DNA of 64,000 bases from Arthrobacter sp. FB24 (GTDB lineage Bacteria; Actinomycetota; Actinomycetes; Actinomycetales; Micrococcaceae). Made by a program: the position numbers and the translations under genes. Under the pieces are notes generated by a model that saw nothing but the letters and a program-made list of their open reading frames with translations, searched no databases and was not told the origin of the DNA. Position 1 is the first letter of the stretch, and each line of letters starts with the position of its first letter. Of the stretch, positions 46,019 to 53,816 are shown one piece after another. The stretch covers positions 3,038,001 to 3,102,000 of the forward strand of contig NC_008541.1 in the NCBI RefSeq assembly GCF_000196235.1, in the 5' to 3' direction.

Positions 46019-48064
46019 ATGCGGTCTAAGTTCAAACGTCTCCTCGCCGTGATTGGCCTTGCCGGGTTGCTGGCGGTCCCCGCCACCTCAGCCTGGGCCG
46101 AAGCCCCGGTGCCTATTCCGTCCGGCACTAACATCGTGGACAAGGCCAATGTGCTCGGAAGCCGCAAGGCTGAAGTGCAGGACGCAATCCAGAAGCTCCT
46201 CAAGGACCACAAATACAACCTTTACGTGGTTACGGTGAACTCCTTCGAGAGCCCTGATGACCCGACGGCTTGGGGCGAGGCTGTCGCTACGCAGAAGAAG
46301 ATGGGCAACGCTGACGTCCTGCTCGCCATCTCCACGGCAGGCCAGTACTACTTTGCGCCGTCTACGAAGAGTTCGATCTACGCCAAGAAGTCGAACATCA
46401 CCCAGAACGCCATCGTGGCTAACCTTGCCGGTGGCAAGAAGGACTACGCCCAGGCCGCCATTGACACCGCATCGGCAGTCGGCGACGCCGCGGGCGGCGG
46501 CAGCGGTACCGTCTCATCCGGTGATGGTGCCGGAGCGGCAGTACTAGTCGGCACCGGCGTGGTTGTAGCCGGTGGCGCGGGTGCTTACCTCTATTTCCGG
46601 AACCGCCGGAAGAAGGCTGCAGTCGCATCGAGTGCCAGTTATGGCCCGCAGGGTGCGGAGCTGGACCCGCTGGCTTCACTGAGCGTGGACGAACTGCGCC
46701 GGAAGAGCGGTTCGCTGCTTATTGAGGCTGATAACGCCATCAACTCGAGCGAACAGGAACTCGGGTTCGCCCAGGCTCAGTACGGCGATGCCGCCGTCGG
46801 AAACTTCACCAAGGCGCTGCAGGAAGCCAAGGGCCACATGTCCGAGTCCTTCAAACTGCAGCAGCAGCTTGACGACCATATTCCGGACACCGAGGAGCAG
46901 CAGCGCAGCTGGCTCGGCGAAATCATCCGCCGCTCGGAGGCTGCACTGGCCTCCCTCCAGGAACAAAAGGCAGACTTCGATTCCCTGCGGGAGCTGGAGA
47001 AGAACGCACCGCAGGCCCTTGCCGCAGTGAACGCCGGTGCCACCGATGCTGACGCCCGGATCGCCAGCGCGGAGCAAACACTGACTGAACTGCGGGCCAA
47101 GTATGCCGACAGCGCCCTTGCGCAAGTTTCGGACAACATCGGGCAGGCCAAGGAGCGGCTCGCCTTCGTGCAAAATGCCAGCTCGACTGCCCGGGACAAG
47201 TTGGCCTCCGGCGAGGGCAGCCTGGCCGCCGTTGCCGTCCGCGCCGCCGAGGAAAGCCTGCACCAGACAAAAGTTCTCCTGGAAGCCATCACCAAGGTCT
47301 CCGGAAACCTTGACGAGGCACGCAACAGCCTTGAGGCCGCCGTTGCGGACACCTCCCAGGACCTCGCCCAGGCAAGAGCGATGATCCAGTCAGGAGCCCA
47401 TCCGGAACTTGCCGGACCGGTAGCCGGAGTGGAAGCGGCCCTGGCACAGGTCAAGGCGGAGATCCAGGGTGGGAAGATCGATCCGATTGCCACGCTGGAG
47501 CGGGTGGAGGCGGCCCATCAGTCACTGGACCAGTCCCTGACCGGTATCCGCGACCAGCAGGAGCAGGCCCGCCGTGCGCAGGCGTCGTTGCAGCAGACCA
47601 TCATGTCGGCCCAGGCCCAGATCAGTGCCACCTCGGACTACATCACTGCGCGTCGCGGCGGAGTAGGAACCGAAGCACGGACCCGCCTTGCCGAGGCCCA
47701 GCGGAACCTGGACTATGCCCTGTCCATATCCCGCAATGATCCCGTCACCGCCCTGACCTATGCCCAGCAGGCCCACGCACTGGCAGCCCAGGCCGCGCAA
47801 CTCGCCCAGGGGGATGTGGACAGCTTCGGCTACACAAACCAGGGCTATGGCCGCGGCGGCATGTTCGGCGGCGGTGGCGGAGGCGGCCTCGGCGGCGCCA
47901 TCCTGGGCGGCATCCTCATCAACTCCATCCTCAACGGAGGCAGCGGCGGCGGCTGGGGCGGCGGCCACAGCGACGGCGGCGGCTGGGGCGGCGGCGATTT
48001 CGGCGGCGGAGGCGGGGACTTCGGCGGAGGCGATTTCGGCGGCGGGGACTCCGGCAGCTTCTAG
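46019..48064 (+). CDS. TPM-domain membrane protein with Gly-rich tail
   Basis: 681 aa from ATG 46019 (MRSKFKRLLAVIGLAG), with GAAGGG before it. A signal peptide (about 1–30, cleaved after SAWA) is followed by the TPM domain (about 40–165: NIVDKANVLGSRKAEVQDAIQKLL, NADVLLAISTAGQYYF), a membrane helix (about 183–205), and roughly 400 residues of α-helical coiled coil. The tail is Gly/Trp/Asp-rich (WGGGDFGGGGGDFGG). TPM proteins often accompany PspA, and pspA follows here by about 110 bp. A role in membrane stress or repair is inferred. Confidence 0.88.
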   Translation: MRSKFKRLLAVIGLAGLLAVPATSAWAEAPVPIPSGTNIVDKANVLGSRKAEVQDAIQKLLKDHKYNLYVVTVNSFESPDDPTAWGEAVATQKKMGNADVLLAISTAGQYYFAPSTKSSIYAKKSNITQNAIVANLAGGKKDYAQAAIDTASAVGDAAGGGSGTVSSGDGAGAAVLVGTGVVVAGGAGAYLYFRNRRKKAAVASSASYGPQGAELDPLASLSVDELRRKSGSLLIEADNAINSSEQELGFAQAQYGDAAVGNFTKALQEAKGHMSESFKLQQQLDDHIPDTEEQQRSWLGEIIRRSEAALASLQEQKADFDSLRELEKNAPQALAAVNAGATDADARIASAEQTLTELRAKYADSALAQVSDNIGQAKERLAFVQNASSTARDKLASGEGSLAAVAVRAAEESLHQTKVLLEAITKVSGNLDEARNSLEAAVADTSQDLAQARAMIQSGAHPELAGPVAGVEAALAQVKAEIQGGKIDPIATLERVEAAHQSLDQSLTGIRDQQEQARRAQASLQQTIMSAQAQISATSDYITARRGGVGTEARTRLAEAQRNLDYALSISRNDPVTALTYAQQAHALAAQAAQLAQGDVDSFGYTNQGYGRGGMFGGGGGGGLGGAILGGILINSILNGGSGGGWGGGHSDGGGWGGGDFGGGGGDFGGGDFGGGDSGSF

Positions 48065-48081
48065 CCGATCCACAGACTAGG

Positions 48082-48106
48082 CGGCGGCCGGTACCGCCGG
48101 CCGCCG
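48082..48106 (+). terminator. GC-rich hairpin between TPM gene and pspA
   Basis: CGGCGGCCGG (48082–48091) and its complement (48097–48106) form a 10-bp stem with a 5-nt loop. There is no U-tract, so it may only partly terminate or may stabilise the mRNA. Confidence 0.4.
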
Positions 48107-48130
48107 GGTAGAAACGGTACATCAACTGTT

Positions 48131-48144
48131 CACTGATTTCAGTG
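48131..48144. promoter_or_regulatory. CACTGA–TT–TCAGTG palindrome upstream of pspA
   Basis: A perfect 14-bp inverted repeat, with a further CACTGAG at 48150, lies 32 bp before the pspA start. It could be a regulator site; no regulator is identified. Confidence 0.3.
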
Positions 48145-48175
48145 GCGACCACTGAGCAGGATGAAAGGCAACACC

Positions 48176-48967
48176 ATGGTTAAGCAGTCCATTTTCGGCC
48201 GTATGGCGCAGCTGGCAAAGGCGAACATCAACTCTTTGCTGGACCAGGCCGAAGATCCGCAGAAAATGCTGGACCAGATGGTCCGGGACTACACGAACAA
48301 CATTGCCGAAGCTGAATCTGCCGTTGCGCAGACCATCGGAAACCTGCGCATGCTCCAGGACGACTACAACGAGGACGTCAAGAACGCCCAGGATTGGGGC
48401 AACAAGGCCCTGGCGGCGTCCCGCAAAGCCGACGAGTACCGCAGCAGCGGCGACACCGTGGACGCCCAGAAGTTCGACAACTTGGCCAAGGTCGCCATCC
48501 AGCGCCAGATGTCAGCCGAGAACGAGGCCAAGGCTGCCGAGCCCAGCATCGCTTCGCAGACCGAAGTCGTGGAAAAACTCAAGACCGGCCTGGACCAGAT
48601 GAAGGGCAAGCTCAACGAGCTGACCAGCAAGCGCAATGAGCTGGTGGCCCGCTCCAAGACCGCCGCCGCGCAGTCCCAGGTGCACGACGCCCTCAAGAGC
48701 ATCGACTTCATGGATCCCACCAGCGAGGTGGGCCGCTTCGAAGAGAAGATCCGCCGCGAAGAAGCCAAGGTCCGCGGTCAGCAGGAACTGGCAGCGTCCA
48801 GCCTTGACGCACAGTTCAACCAGCTGGAAGACCTCGGCGAACAGACGGAGATCGAAGCCCGCCTCGCGGCTTTGAAGTCCGGCGGCGCGAAGCCTGCCAT
48901 CGGATCGTCAGCCAATTCTTCGGCTGCCGGCTCCACTGTTGAAGAAGCTGATTTCGACAAGCTCTAG
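48176..48967 (+). CDS. pspA: Phage shock protein A (PspA/IM30 family)
   Basis: 263 aa from ATG 48176 with AAAGG upstream; an ATG five codons earlier has no site at proper spacing. The protein is almost wholly α-helical: SIFGRMAQLAKANINSLLDQ as the amphipathic membrane-binding helix, DPQKMLDQMVRDYTNNI, then a long coiled coil (to about residue 215) and an acidic/Ser-rich tail not found in E. coli PspA. ESCRT-III-like PspA oligomers protect a damaged membrane. It probably works with the TPM protein upstream. Confidence 0.93.
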   Translation: MVKQSIFGRMAQLAKANINSLLDQAEDPQKMLDQMVRDYTNNIAEAESAVAQTIGNLRMLQDDYNEDVKNAQDWGNKALAASRKADEYRSSGDTVDAQKFDNLAKVAIQRQMSAENEAKAAEPSIASQTEVVEKLKTGLDQMKGKLNELTSKRNELVARSKTAAAQSQVHDALKSIDFMDPTSEVGRFEEKIRREEAKVRGQQELAASSLDAQFNQLEDLGEQTEIEARLAALKSGGAKPAIGSSANSSAAGSTVEEADFDKL

Positions 48968-48998
48968 GCTGCGCCTCCGGTTTTGGCCGGACCAAAGA

Positions 48999-49031
48999 GA
49001 GGCCGGGGTCCCGCGAAGGGGCCCCGGCCTC
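48999..49031. terminator. Bidirectional terminator between pspA and SGNH hydrolase gene
   Basis: GAGGCCGGGG (48999–49008) and CCCCGGCCTC (49022–49031) form a perfect 10-bp stem between two convergent genes. Confidence 0.65.
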
Positions 49032-49055
49032 GCTGCGTCTTTGCCGTAAGGCGGG

Positions 49056-50300
49056 CTAGCGCAGAGCGACAGCAGGTTCTCCTGCCGTGGTCAGCCCGGC
49101 CCCGGCCGCCACGCAACTGCCGGAACGAACGTCGCCGTCGTTGTAGACCTGGCGCAGGCAGTTGCGCAGGGCCAGCTGGCCCCAATAGTTGGGGTGCAGC
49201 GATTCCTGGATGTAGTAGTCGCTGAACACGGTGCTGGCGGTCCGGACCTCGTTGATCCATTCGCTGACGTCCGCGGCGCCTGCGCCCCGCCAGTCACTCA
49301 GCGCGGTGCTGTCCAGCTTCTTCGTTGTGTCCGCACACAGTTCGTGGCCGGTGAAGAGCGCGGCCACGTTCAGCGTGTGAACGCCGTCCAGACCCGAAGC
49401 AGCGATGCCGGCCGAAATGGTGGAGTTGATGGCGGGGACGGCAGTACCCGAAGCCCAATCCAGGTCCGCGTTCCAGAATCCGCAACCGTAGGTGCTCTGC
49501 CTGCTGAACCCTGCTTCGGGGTAGGCAACGTCGGAACTGCGCGGCAGCGGCGAGACGTAGTTCTGCACCACCAGGCTGTATCCACCGGGCGCATAGCCGG
49601 CGCCGGCCATGGCCTGCGCCACGTTCGCGAGCGAGACGCCGATCCGGGATGCCACTGCGGCCCGGTTTGTCGCCGAAAAGTTCGTAGCCACCGCAGTAGA
49701 GTCCTTGCAGTAACTCGGAGCCCAGGACGGGCTGGTCATGAACTTTGACACACACGTGGCGATGATGCCGGCGAAACCAAGATCGTTCCCGCCCACCGAG
49801 ACCACCACCATCTTGACCCGGTGGGCCGATGCGAAGTTCTGCAGGGCAAGGGCCTGCCCCATATTGCCGGCAGCATCGTTGTAGAAATCCAGGCCAGGCT
49901 TGAATTCCCCGGAGGAGTTCCAGGACGTGGCCGTCTTGGCACCGGAACACGCCAGATTCGCTGACTGTGCCTGCCCGATCCTGATCTCCGCCGAGGAGGA
50001 GCGGTGGCAGCCGGCCGTACTCTCGGATCGACCGGCATCAAGATAGGCCGCGTCACCCAGCGCATCAGTCTGGCCGGGATCACTCGAATTGCCGGCCCAG
50101 CGGCCCGCTTCCCCCGAAATGTAGGAATCCCCCATGCTGACCACCCACTCATCGCCGCCGACGGGCGCGGCGTGGGCCGAAGGGGCAATGGCAGCGGACA
50201 CGGTGGCAGCGGCTGCGATTGCCGCAACGAGCGCTCTGGTGGCCGCAAGCCACGGGCGAGCTGTCCCGGGCCGCGTGGCCGGGGAAAGGAATAGCTTCAT
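49056..50300 (-). CDS. Secreted SGNH/GDSL hydrolase
   Basis: 414 aa; AAAGGAT precedes the ATG. A signal peptide of about 44 residues ends SAHA. SGNH blocks: I VVSMGDSYISGEAG (nucleophile Ser), III VVSVGGNDLGF (Gly/Asn of the oxyanion hole), V ESLHPNYWGQLAL (catalytic His). Seven or more Cys (e.g. AGCHRSS, NLACSGA, ATCVSKF, SYCKDS, YGCGFW) suggest disulfides in the extracellular enzyme. Likely an esterase or lipase of unknown substrate. Confidence 0.9.
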   Translation of the reverse strand: MKLFLSPATRPGTARPWLAATRALVAAIAAAATVSAAIAPSAHAAPVGGDEWVVSMGDSYISGEAGRWAGNSSDPGQTDALGDAAYLDAGRSESTAGCHRSSSAEIRIGQAQSANLACSGAKTATSWNSSGEFKPGLDFYNDAAGNMGQALALQNFASAHRVKMVVVSVGGNDLGFAGIIATCVSKFMTSPSWAPSYCKDSTAVATNFSATNRAAVASRIGVSLANVAQAMAGAGYAPGGYSLVVQNYVSPLPRSSDVAYPEAGFSRQSTYGCGFWNADLDWASGTAVPAINSTISAGIAASGLDGVHTLNVAALFTGHELCADTTKKLDSTALSDWRGAGAADVSEWINEVRTASTVFSDYYIQESLHPNYWGQLALRNCLRQVYNDGDVRSGSCVAAGAGLTTAGEPAVALR

Positions 50301-50464
50301 TGGTCATCCTTTTTCTGCACGCGGCAACATTGCGGCGCACAGGTGGCCGACATCCGGCCGCCTCAGCCGGGTGCCGATGTCAACAGGAAAAAAGCCTGAT
50401 CCGAACGGAACCGTCCGTGCGGAGAATGAACGCAGGGGACGACTGGAGCGAGTCTACGGCCAAG

Positions 50465-50478
50465 TTACCGGCCGGTAA
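50465..50478. promoter_or_regulatory. Palindrome at the photolyase promoter
   Basis: TTACCGGCCGGTAA is a perfect 14-bp palindrome about 18 bp upstream of the −10, overlapping the expected −35. This is a natural position for a repressor or light-responsive regulator. Confidence 0.45.
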
Positions 50479-50496
50479 ATAGCGCCCGTCGGCGTG

Positions 50497-50502
50497 TACC
50501 GT
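50497..50502 (+). promoter_or_regulatory. −10 element of a leaderless promoter, photolyase
   Basis: TACCGT, with TG directly before it, is followed by 6 nt and the ATG at 50509. Confidence 0.55.
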
Positions 50503-50508
50503 GGAACC

Positions 50509-51933
50509 ATGCCTTCCACCATTGTCTGGCTCCGTGACGACCTTCGGCTCGATGACAATCCGGCCCTGGCCGATGCGGCGGCCATGGGCCACCCGCTGAC
50601 CGTCGTCTACATTCTGGATGAAGAATCACCGGGGGTGCGGCCCCTCGGCGGGGCGGCCAAATGGTGGCTCCACCATTCATTGGTGTCCTTGGCCGGCGGT
50701 CTGGAAGCGGCAGGCTCCCGACTGGTCCTTCGACGCGGGAGCGCTGCAGGAATCATCCAGGAGCTGGCTGCCGAAACCGGAGCCACCCATCTCAGGTGGA
50801 ACCGCAGGTACGGCGGACCTGAACGCAGCATCGACGCCGGCGTCAAAGCCTGGGCAGGGGAACAGGGACTTGATGCAGCGAGCTTCCAGGCCAGCCTCAT
50901 GTTCGAGCCCTGGACCGTCCGCACCGGGGCGGGCGGGCCGTACAAGGTCTTCACGCCCTTCTGGCGCGCATGCCTCGAAAGCGGAGAGCCGCGGATCCCC
51001 TCCGACGGCCCCGGCACGTTGCCTCATCCCGCCGGGCACGGAGACGGCGGGCCGCCCCAAAGCGATGACCTGGACAGCTGGGCGCTTCTCCCCCGCACGC
51101 CCGACTGGAGCGCAGGACTCGCGGAACAGTGGACGCCCGGCGAAGCGGGCGCCCACAGCCGTCTGAAGGACTTCCTGGACGGCCCTGTCGAGGAGTATGG
51201 AACCGGCCGCGACCGGCCGGGAGTCGAAGGCACCAGCCGCCTCTCCCCCCATCTTCGCTTTGGTGAGATCAGTCCCTTCCGCATCTGGCACGCGCTCCGT
51301 GAGCGCTTCCCGCGCCAGGCTCCTGCCGACGTCGGAATCTTCCGCTCCGAACTGGGCTGGCGCGAGTTTTGCTGGCAGCTTCTCTACGAGAACCCGGAGC
51401 TGGCCAGCCGAAACTACCGTCCCGACTTTGACCGGTTCGAATGGCAGACGCCGTCGGACGCCGAACTGGAAGCCTGGCAGCAGGGCCGGACAGGCTATCC
51501 GCTGGTGGACGCCGGGATGCGCCAGCTGTGGCAGACGGGTTGGATGCACAACCGCGTCCGCATGGCCGCCGCGTCGTTCCTGGTGAAGAACCTGCTCGCG
51601 GACTGGAGGCTGGGCGAAGCCTGGTTCTGGGACACGCTGGTGGACGCCGATTCCGCAAGCAACCCGGCCAACTGGCAATGGGTGGCGGGCTCCGGAGCGG
51701 ACGCCTCCCCCTATTTCCGGATCTTCAACCCCGTGACGCAAAGCAAGAAATTCGACGCCGCCGGCCGCTACCTGCGGGAGTTCATTCCGGAGATCGCGAA
51801 CCTGAGTGAAAAAGAGATCCACGAACCGTGGAAGGCGCCGGAACTGGCCGCCGGTTATCCGGAGCCGTTGGTGGGCCTGCCCGAGTCGCGTGAGCGGGCC
51901 CTGGAGACATACCAGAAGCTCAAGGACAGCTAA
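50509..51933 (+). CDS. Deoxyribodipyrimidine photo-lyase (cryptochrome/photolyase family)
   Basis: 474 aa from ATG 50509 (MPSTIVWLRDDLRLDDN). The enzyme repairs UV-induced pyrimidine dimers with FAD and light. The N-terminal antenna domain begins IVWLRDDLRL, the FAD domain carries SRLSPHLRFGEISP, ELGWREFCWQLLYENPEL, GMRQLWQTGWMHNRVRM and the DNA/FAD loop SNPANWQWVAGSGADA, and the electron-transfer Trp positions are occupied. It is most like class I CPD photolyases. Start choice is supported by an exact leaderless promoter arrangement; an earlier in-frame ATG-like start at 50494 overlaps the −10. Confidence 0.93.
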   Translation: MPSTIVWLRDDLRLDDNPALADAAAMGHPLTVVYILDEESPGVRPLGGAAKWWLHHSLVSLAGGLEAAGSRLVLRRGSAAGIIQELAAETGATHLRWNRRYGGPERSIDAGVKAWAGEQGLDAASFQASLMFEPWTVRTGAGGPYKVFTPFWRACLESGEPRIPSDGPGTLPHPAGHGDGGPPQSDDLDSWALLPRTPDWSAGLAEQWTPGEAGAHSRLKDFLDGPVEEYGTGRDRPGVEGTSRLSPHLRFGEISPFRIWHALRERFPRQAPADVGIFRSELGWREFCWQLLYENPELASRNYRPDFDRFEWQTPSDAELEAWQQGRTGYPLVDAGMRQLWQTGWMHNRVRMAAASFLVKNLLADWRLGEAWFWDTLVDADSASNPANWQWVAGSGADASPYFRIFNPVTQSKKFDAAGRYLREFIPEIANLSEKEIHEPWKAPELAAGYPEPLVGLPESRERALETYQKLKDS

Positions 51934-51969
51934 GCTGCGGCGGGGTCCGGCGCCCCTGCTGCGGACCGG

Positions 51970-52908
51970 TCAGCGGCTGCTGACCTTGCCCATCAGGGAA
52001 GCTATGGGACTCAGGAAGAGCGGCCGTGCCAGGAACCACCCGGCGACCATCACTGCGACGGACGCCGCGAAGATGCCGAATCCCACCCAGCTGACGTCGT
52101 CGCTGCTGCCGTACATGTGGTTGAGGTTCCGGAGGGCTCCGGTGGCCAGCACCAGGAAAACGTGGACCACAATGAAGGCGACGAAGTAGATCATCACCGG
52201 GAAGTGCACGGCGCGGGCAGCCTCGATTGGATAGGCCTTGTTCAGCGCCTTGGCATTCTTAGGCCACGCCGAGGACATCCGCAGGCCCGTGATGAAGGCC
52301 AGGGGCGCCGCGATGAAGACGGTCAGGAAGTACGTCAATAGCTGGAGGGCGTTGTAGTTGACCCAACCGTTCTCCGTCGGCCAGTTCAGCGAGGCGTACT
52401 GCAGCGCGGCCGAGAGCGCGTTCGGGAAGACATCCCAGCTGGTGGGTACGATCCTGGCCCACTGGCCGGTGGCGAAGATCAGGACCGCGAACACGATGCC
52501 GTTGAGGATCCACAGCGCGTCAAGGACAAGATGGAACCACAGCGCCAGGCTGATCTTCGTCGGCGCATTCCTGGTACGGACCAGGCCCCTGTTGTTCCGG
52601 GTCCAGTAGGCGGCCGGACGCGTCTGCGTGCGCACCTGCCAGCCGGAACGGATGATCAGCAGCAGGAAGAAGCCGTTGAGGAAGTGTTGCCACGCCAACC
52701 AAGCCGGAAACCCAACGGGAGTGCCTTCAGGCAGCTCTGTATGGCCCGGGTAGGCCGCCAGGAAGTCTTTTACCCCGGCGAGCCCTGTGACCCACTTAGC
52801 GAGCAGTACCACGAGAAGAAGGGCAACGAGCGCGGCCGGAACTGCCCAGTACAGCTTGGCCCATTTGCTCTTCGCAGGTCCGGACTTCTTCTTGGTTGGT
52901 AGAGACAT
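51970..52908 (-). CDS. Membrane-bound cytochrome b/b6-like protein
   Basis: 312 aa from ATG 52908 (MSLPTKKKSGPAKSKW) with AGAGGAA upstream; longer in-frame starts are unlikely. About six membrane segments are present, with candidate heme-ligand His residues in WLAWQHFLNGFF, LALWFHLVLDALW, ARAVHFPVMIYF and VHVFLVLATG. This is the bis-heme cytochrome b561/formate-dehydrogenase γ-type fold used to pass electrons between quinones and an oxidoreductase. No oxidoreductase partner is encoded next to it in this window. Confidence 0.8.
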   Translation of the reverse strand: MSLPTKKKSGPAKSKWAKLYWAVPAALVALLLVVLLAKWVTGLAGVKDFLAAYPGHTELPEGTPVGFPAWLAWQHFLNGFFLLLIIRSGWQVRTQTRPAAYWTRNNRGLVRTRNAPTKISLALWFHLVLDALWILNGIVFAVLIFATGQWARIVPTSWDVFPNALSAALQYASLNWPTENGWVNYNALQLLTYFLTVFIAAPLAFITGLRMSSAWPKNAKALNKAYPIEAARAVHFPVMIYFVAFIVVHVFLVLATGALRNLNHMYGSSDDVSWVGFGIFAASVAVMVAGWFLARPLFLSPIASLMGKVSSR

Positions 52909-53205
52909 CGAGCAGCATTCCTCTCGAGAATGATCGACTGGAAACAGGCGGGTCAGCCCTGCCGGGTGCACCGACAGGAGCGCCGGCCGGGTTAAGTGCG
53001 CCTTAATAGCTTGAATCATGAACAGCGGAAGAGCGAACCCGTGCGGGGCTTCGGTCATGCCCCGCAACATAGCGACCCCCGCCTGGAGGCGGCGGCCAGC
53101 CCATGCGTTGATCGACATCGAACAGCCGTATGGCACCGCAGGACGTTGCCCCCGGGAATGAGAATACTAGGAAATGCTAGTAGTTGGAGTGCTTCAGACA
53201 AGAAA
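52909..53205. other. Non-coding gap upstream of the cytochrome b gene
   Basis: About 300 bp with no gene I can support. It contains the leader of the cytochrome b gene (minus strand); no clear −35/−10 pair or repeat was found by eye. Confidence 0.4.
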
Positions 53206-53243
53206 AGAGGCCCTGACCGGCATAATTCCCGGTCAGGGCCTCT
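53206..53243 (-). terminator. Intrinsic terminator after initiator tRNA gene 1
   Basis: A 15-bp perfect stem AGAGGCCCTGACCGG (53206–53220) / complement (53229–53243) lies 5 bp past the tRNA 3' end and is followed on the minus strand by TTTTCTTG. Confidence 0.85.
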
Positions 53244-53248
53244 CATAG

Positions 53249-53325
53249 TGGTTGCGGGGACAGGATTTGAACCTGTGACCTCTGGGTTATGAGCCCAGCG
53301 AGCTACCGAACTGCTCCACCCCGCG
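53249..53325 (-). tRNA. Initiator tRNA-fMet (CAT), CCA encoded
   Basis: 77 nt including a genomic CCA. The anticodon loop is CTCATAA. Three G-C pairs at the base of the anticodon stem (CTGGG/CCCAG) and a C1·A72 mismatch at the acceptor end (CGCGGGG … CCCCGCA) are the initiator hallmarks. The T arm CAGGTTCAAATCCTG and D arm GAGCAGTTCGGTAGCTC are normal. Confidence 0.96.
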
Positions 53326-53468
53326 TCGCTTGATCAACACTACCCTACTTTTGGGACCGTCCCGACCACCCCATGCCTGGACCTCTAACGGTCCGCCGGA
53401 CGCTCCACCGAGCGGTCCGCTCAACGGTCCGACGGACGGCCCATGGGCAACCCGCCGGCAGCAAAGCA

Positions 53469-53506
53469 AAAGACCCGGAATTCTCTTTCGAGAATTCCGG
53501 GTCTTT
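53469..53506 (-). terminator. Intrinsic terminator after initiator tRNA gene 2
   Basis: A 17-bp perfect stem (AAAGACCCGGAATTCTC, 53469–53485, and its complement 53490–53506) with a 4-nt loop lies 7 bp past the tRNA end; its AAA/TTT base supplies the U-run on the minus strand. Confidence 0.88.
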
Positions 53507-53513
53507 CCGTCAG

Positions 53514-53587
53514 TTGCGGGGACAGGATTTGAACCTGTGACCTCTGGGTTATGAGCCCAGCGAGCTACCGAACTGCTCCACCCCGCG
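53514..53587 (-). tRNA. Initiator tRNA-fMet (CAT), second copy, CCA not encoded
   Basis: The 74-nt body is identical to the copy at 53249–53325, including the C1·A72 mismatch and the three G-C pairs of the anticodon stem, but the 3' end continues A-CTG instead of A-CCA, so CCA must be added enzymatically. It lies 188 bp upstream of the first copy with its own terminator in between. Confidence 0.95.
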
Positions 53588-53743
53588 TCGCAAGAACAAC
53601 ATTACCTGCCGGTGAACGTCAGACCAAATTGAGGGGACGTGATCTGCGTCTCCGCGTCGACACGGGCCTTCCGGACCCGCGCTACCGGGCTTCCTGACCG
53701 GCGCTACCGGGCCCGGGAATTGGTACTCCAGCCGGAAACCGCA

Positions 53744-53784
53744 AAGGCCGGTTTCCCCTTCCTGCTGGAAGGGAAACCGGCCTT
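53744..53784 (-). terminator. Terminator after the UPF0182 gene
   Basis: AAGGCCGGTTTCCC and its complement form a long stem with one bulge around a short CTGCT loop, 33 bp past the UPF0182 stop on the minus strand. Confidence 0.7.
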
Positions 53785-53816
53785 GCGGGCGGGCGTTACG
53801 GGGAGCACCCCCCTGA

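Noticed and set aside
52996..53554. Small plus-strand reading frames ending in VAGTGFEPVTSGL
   Set aside because: The shared ending is the translation of the antisense strand of the two initiator tRNA genes, a common false 'hypothetical protein'.
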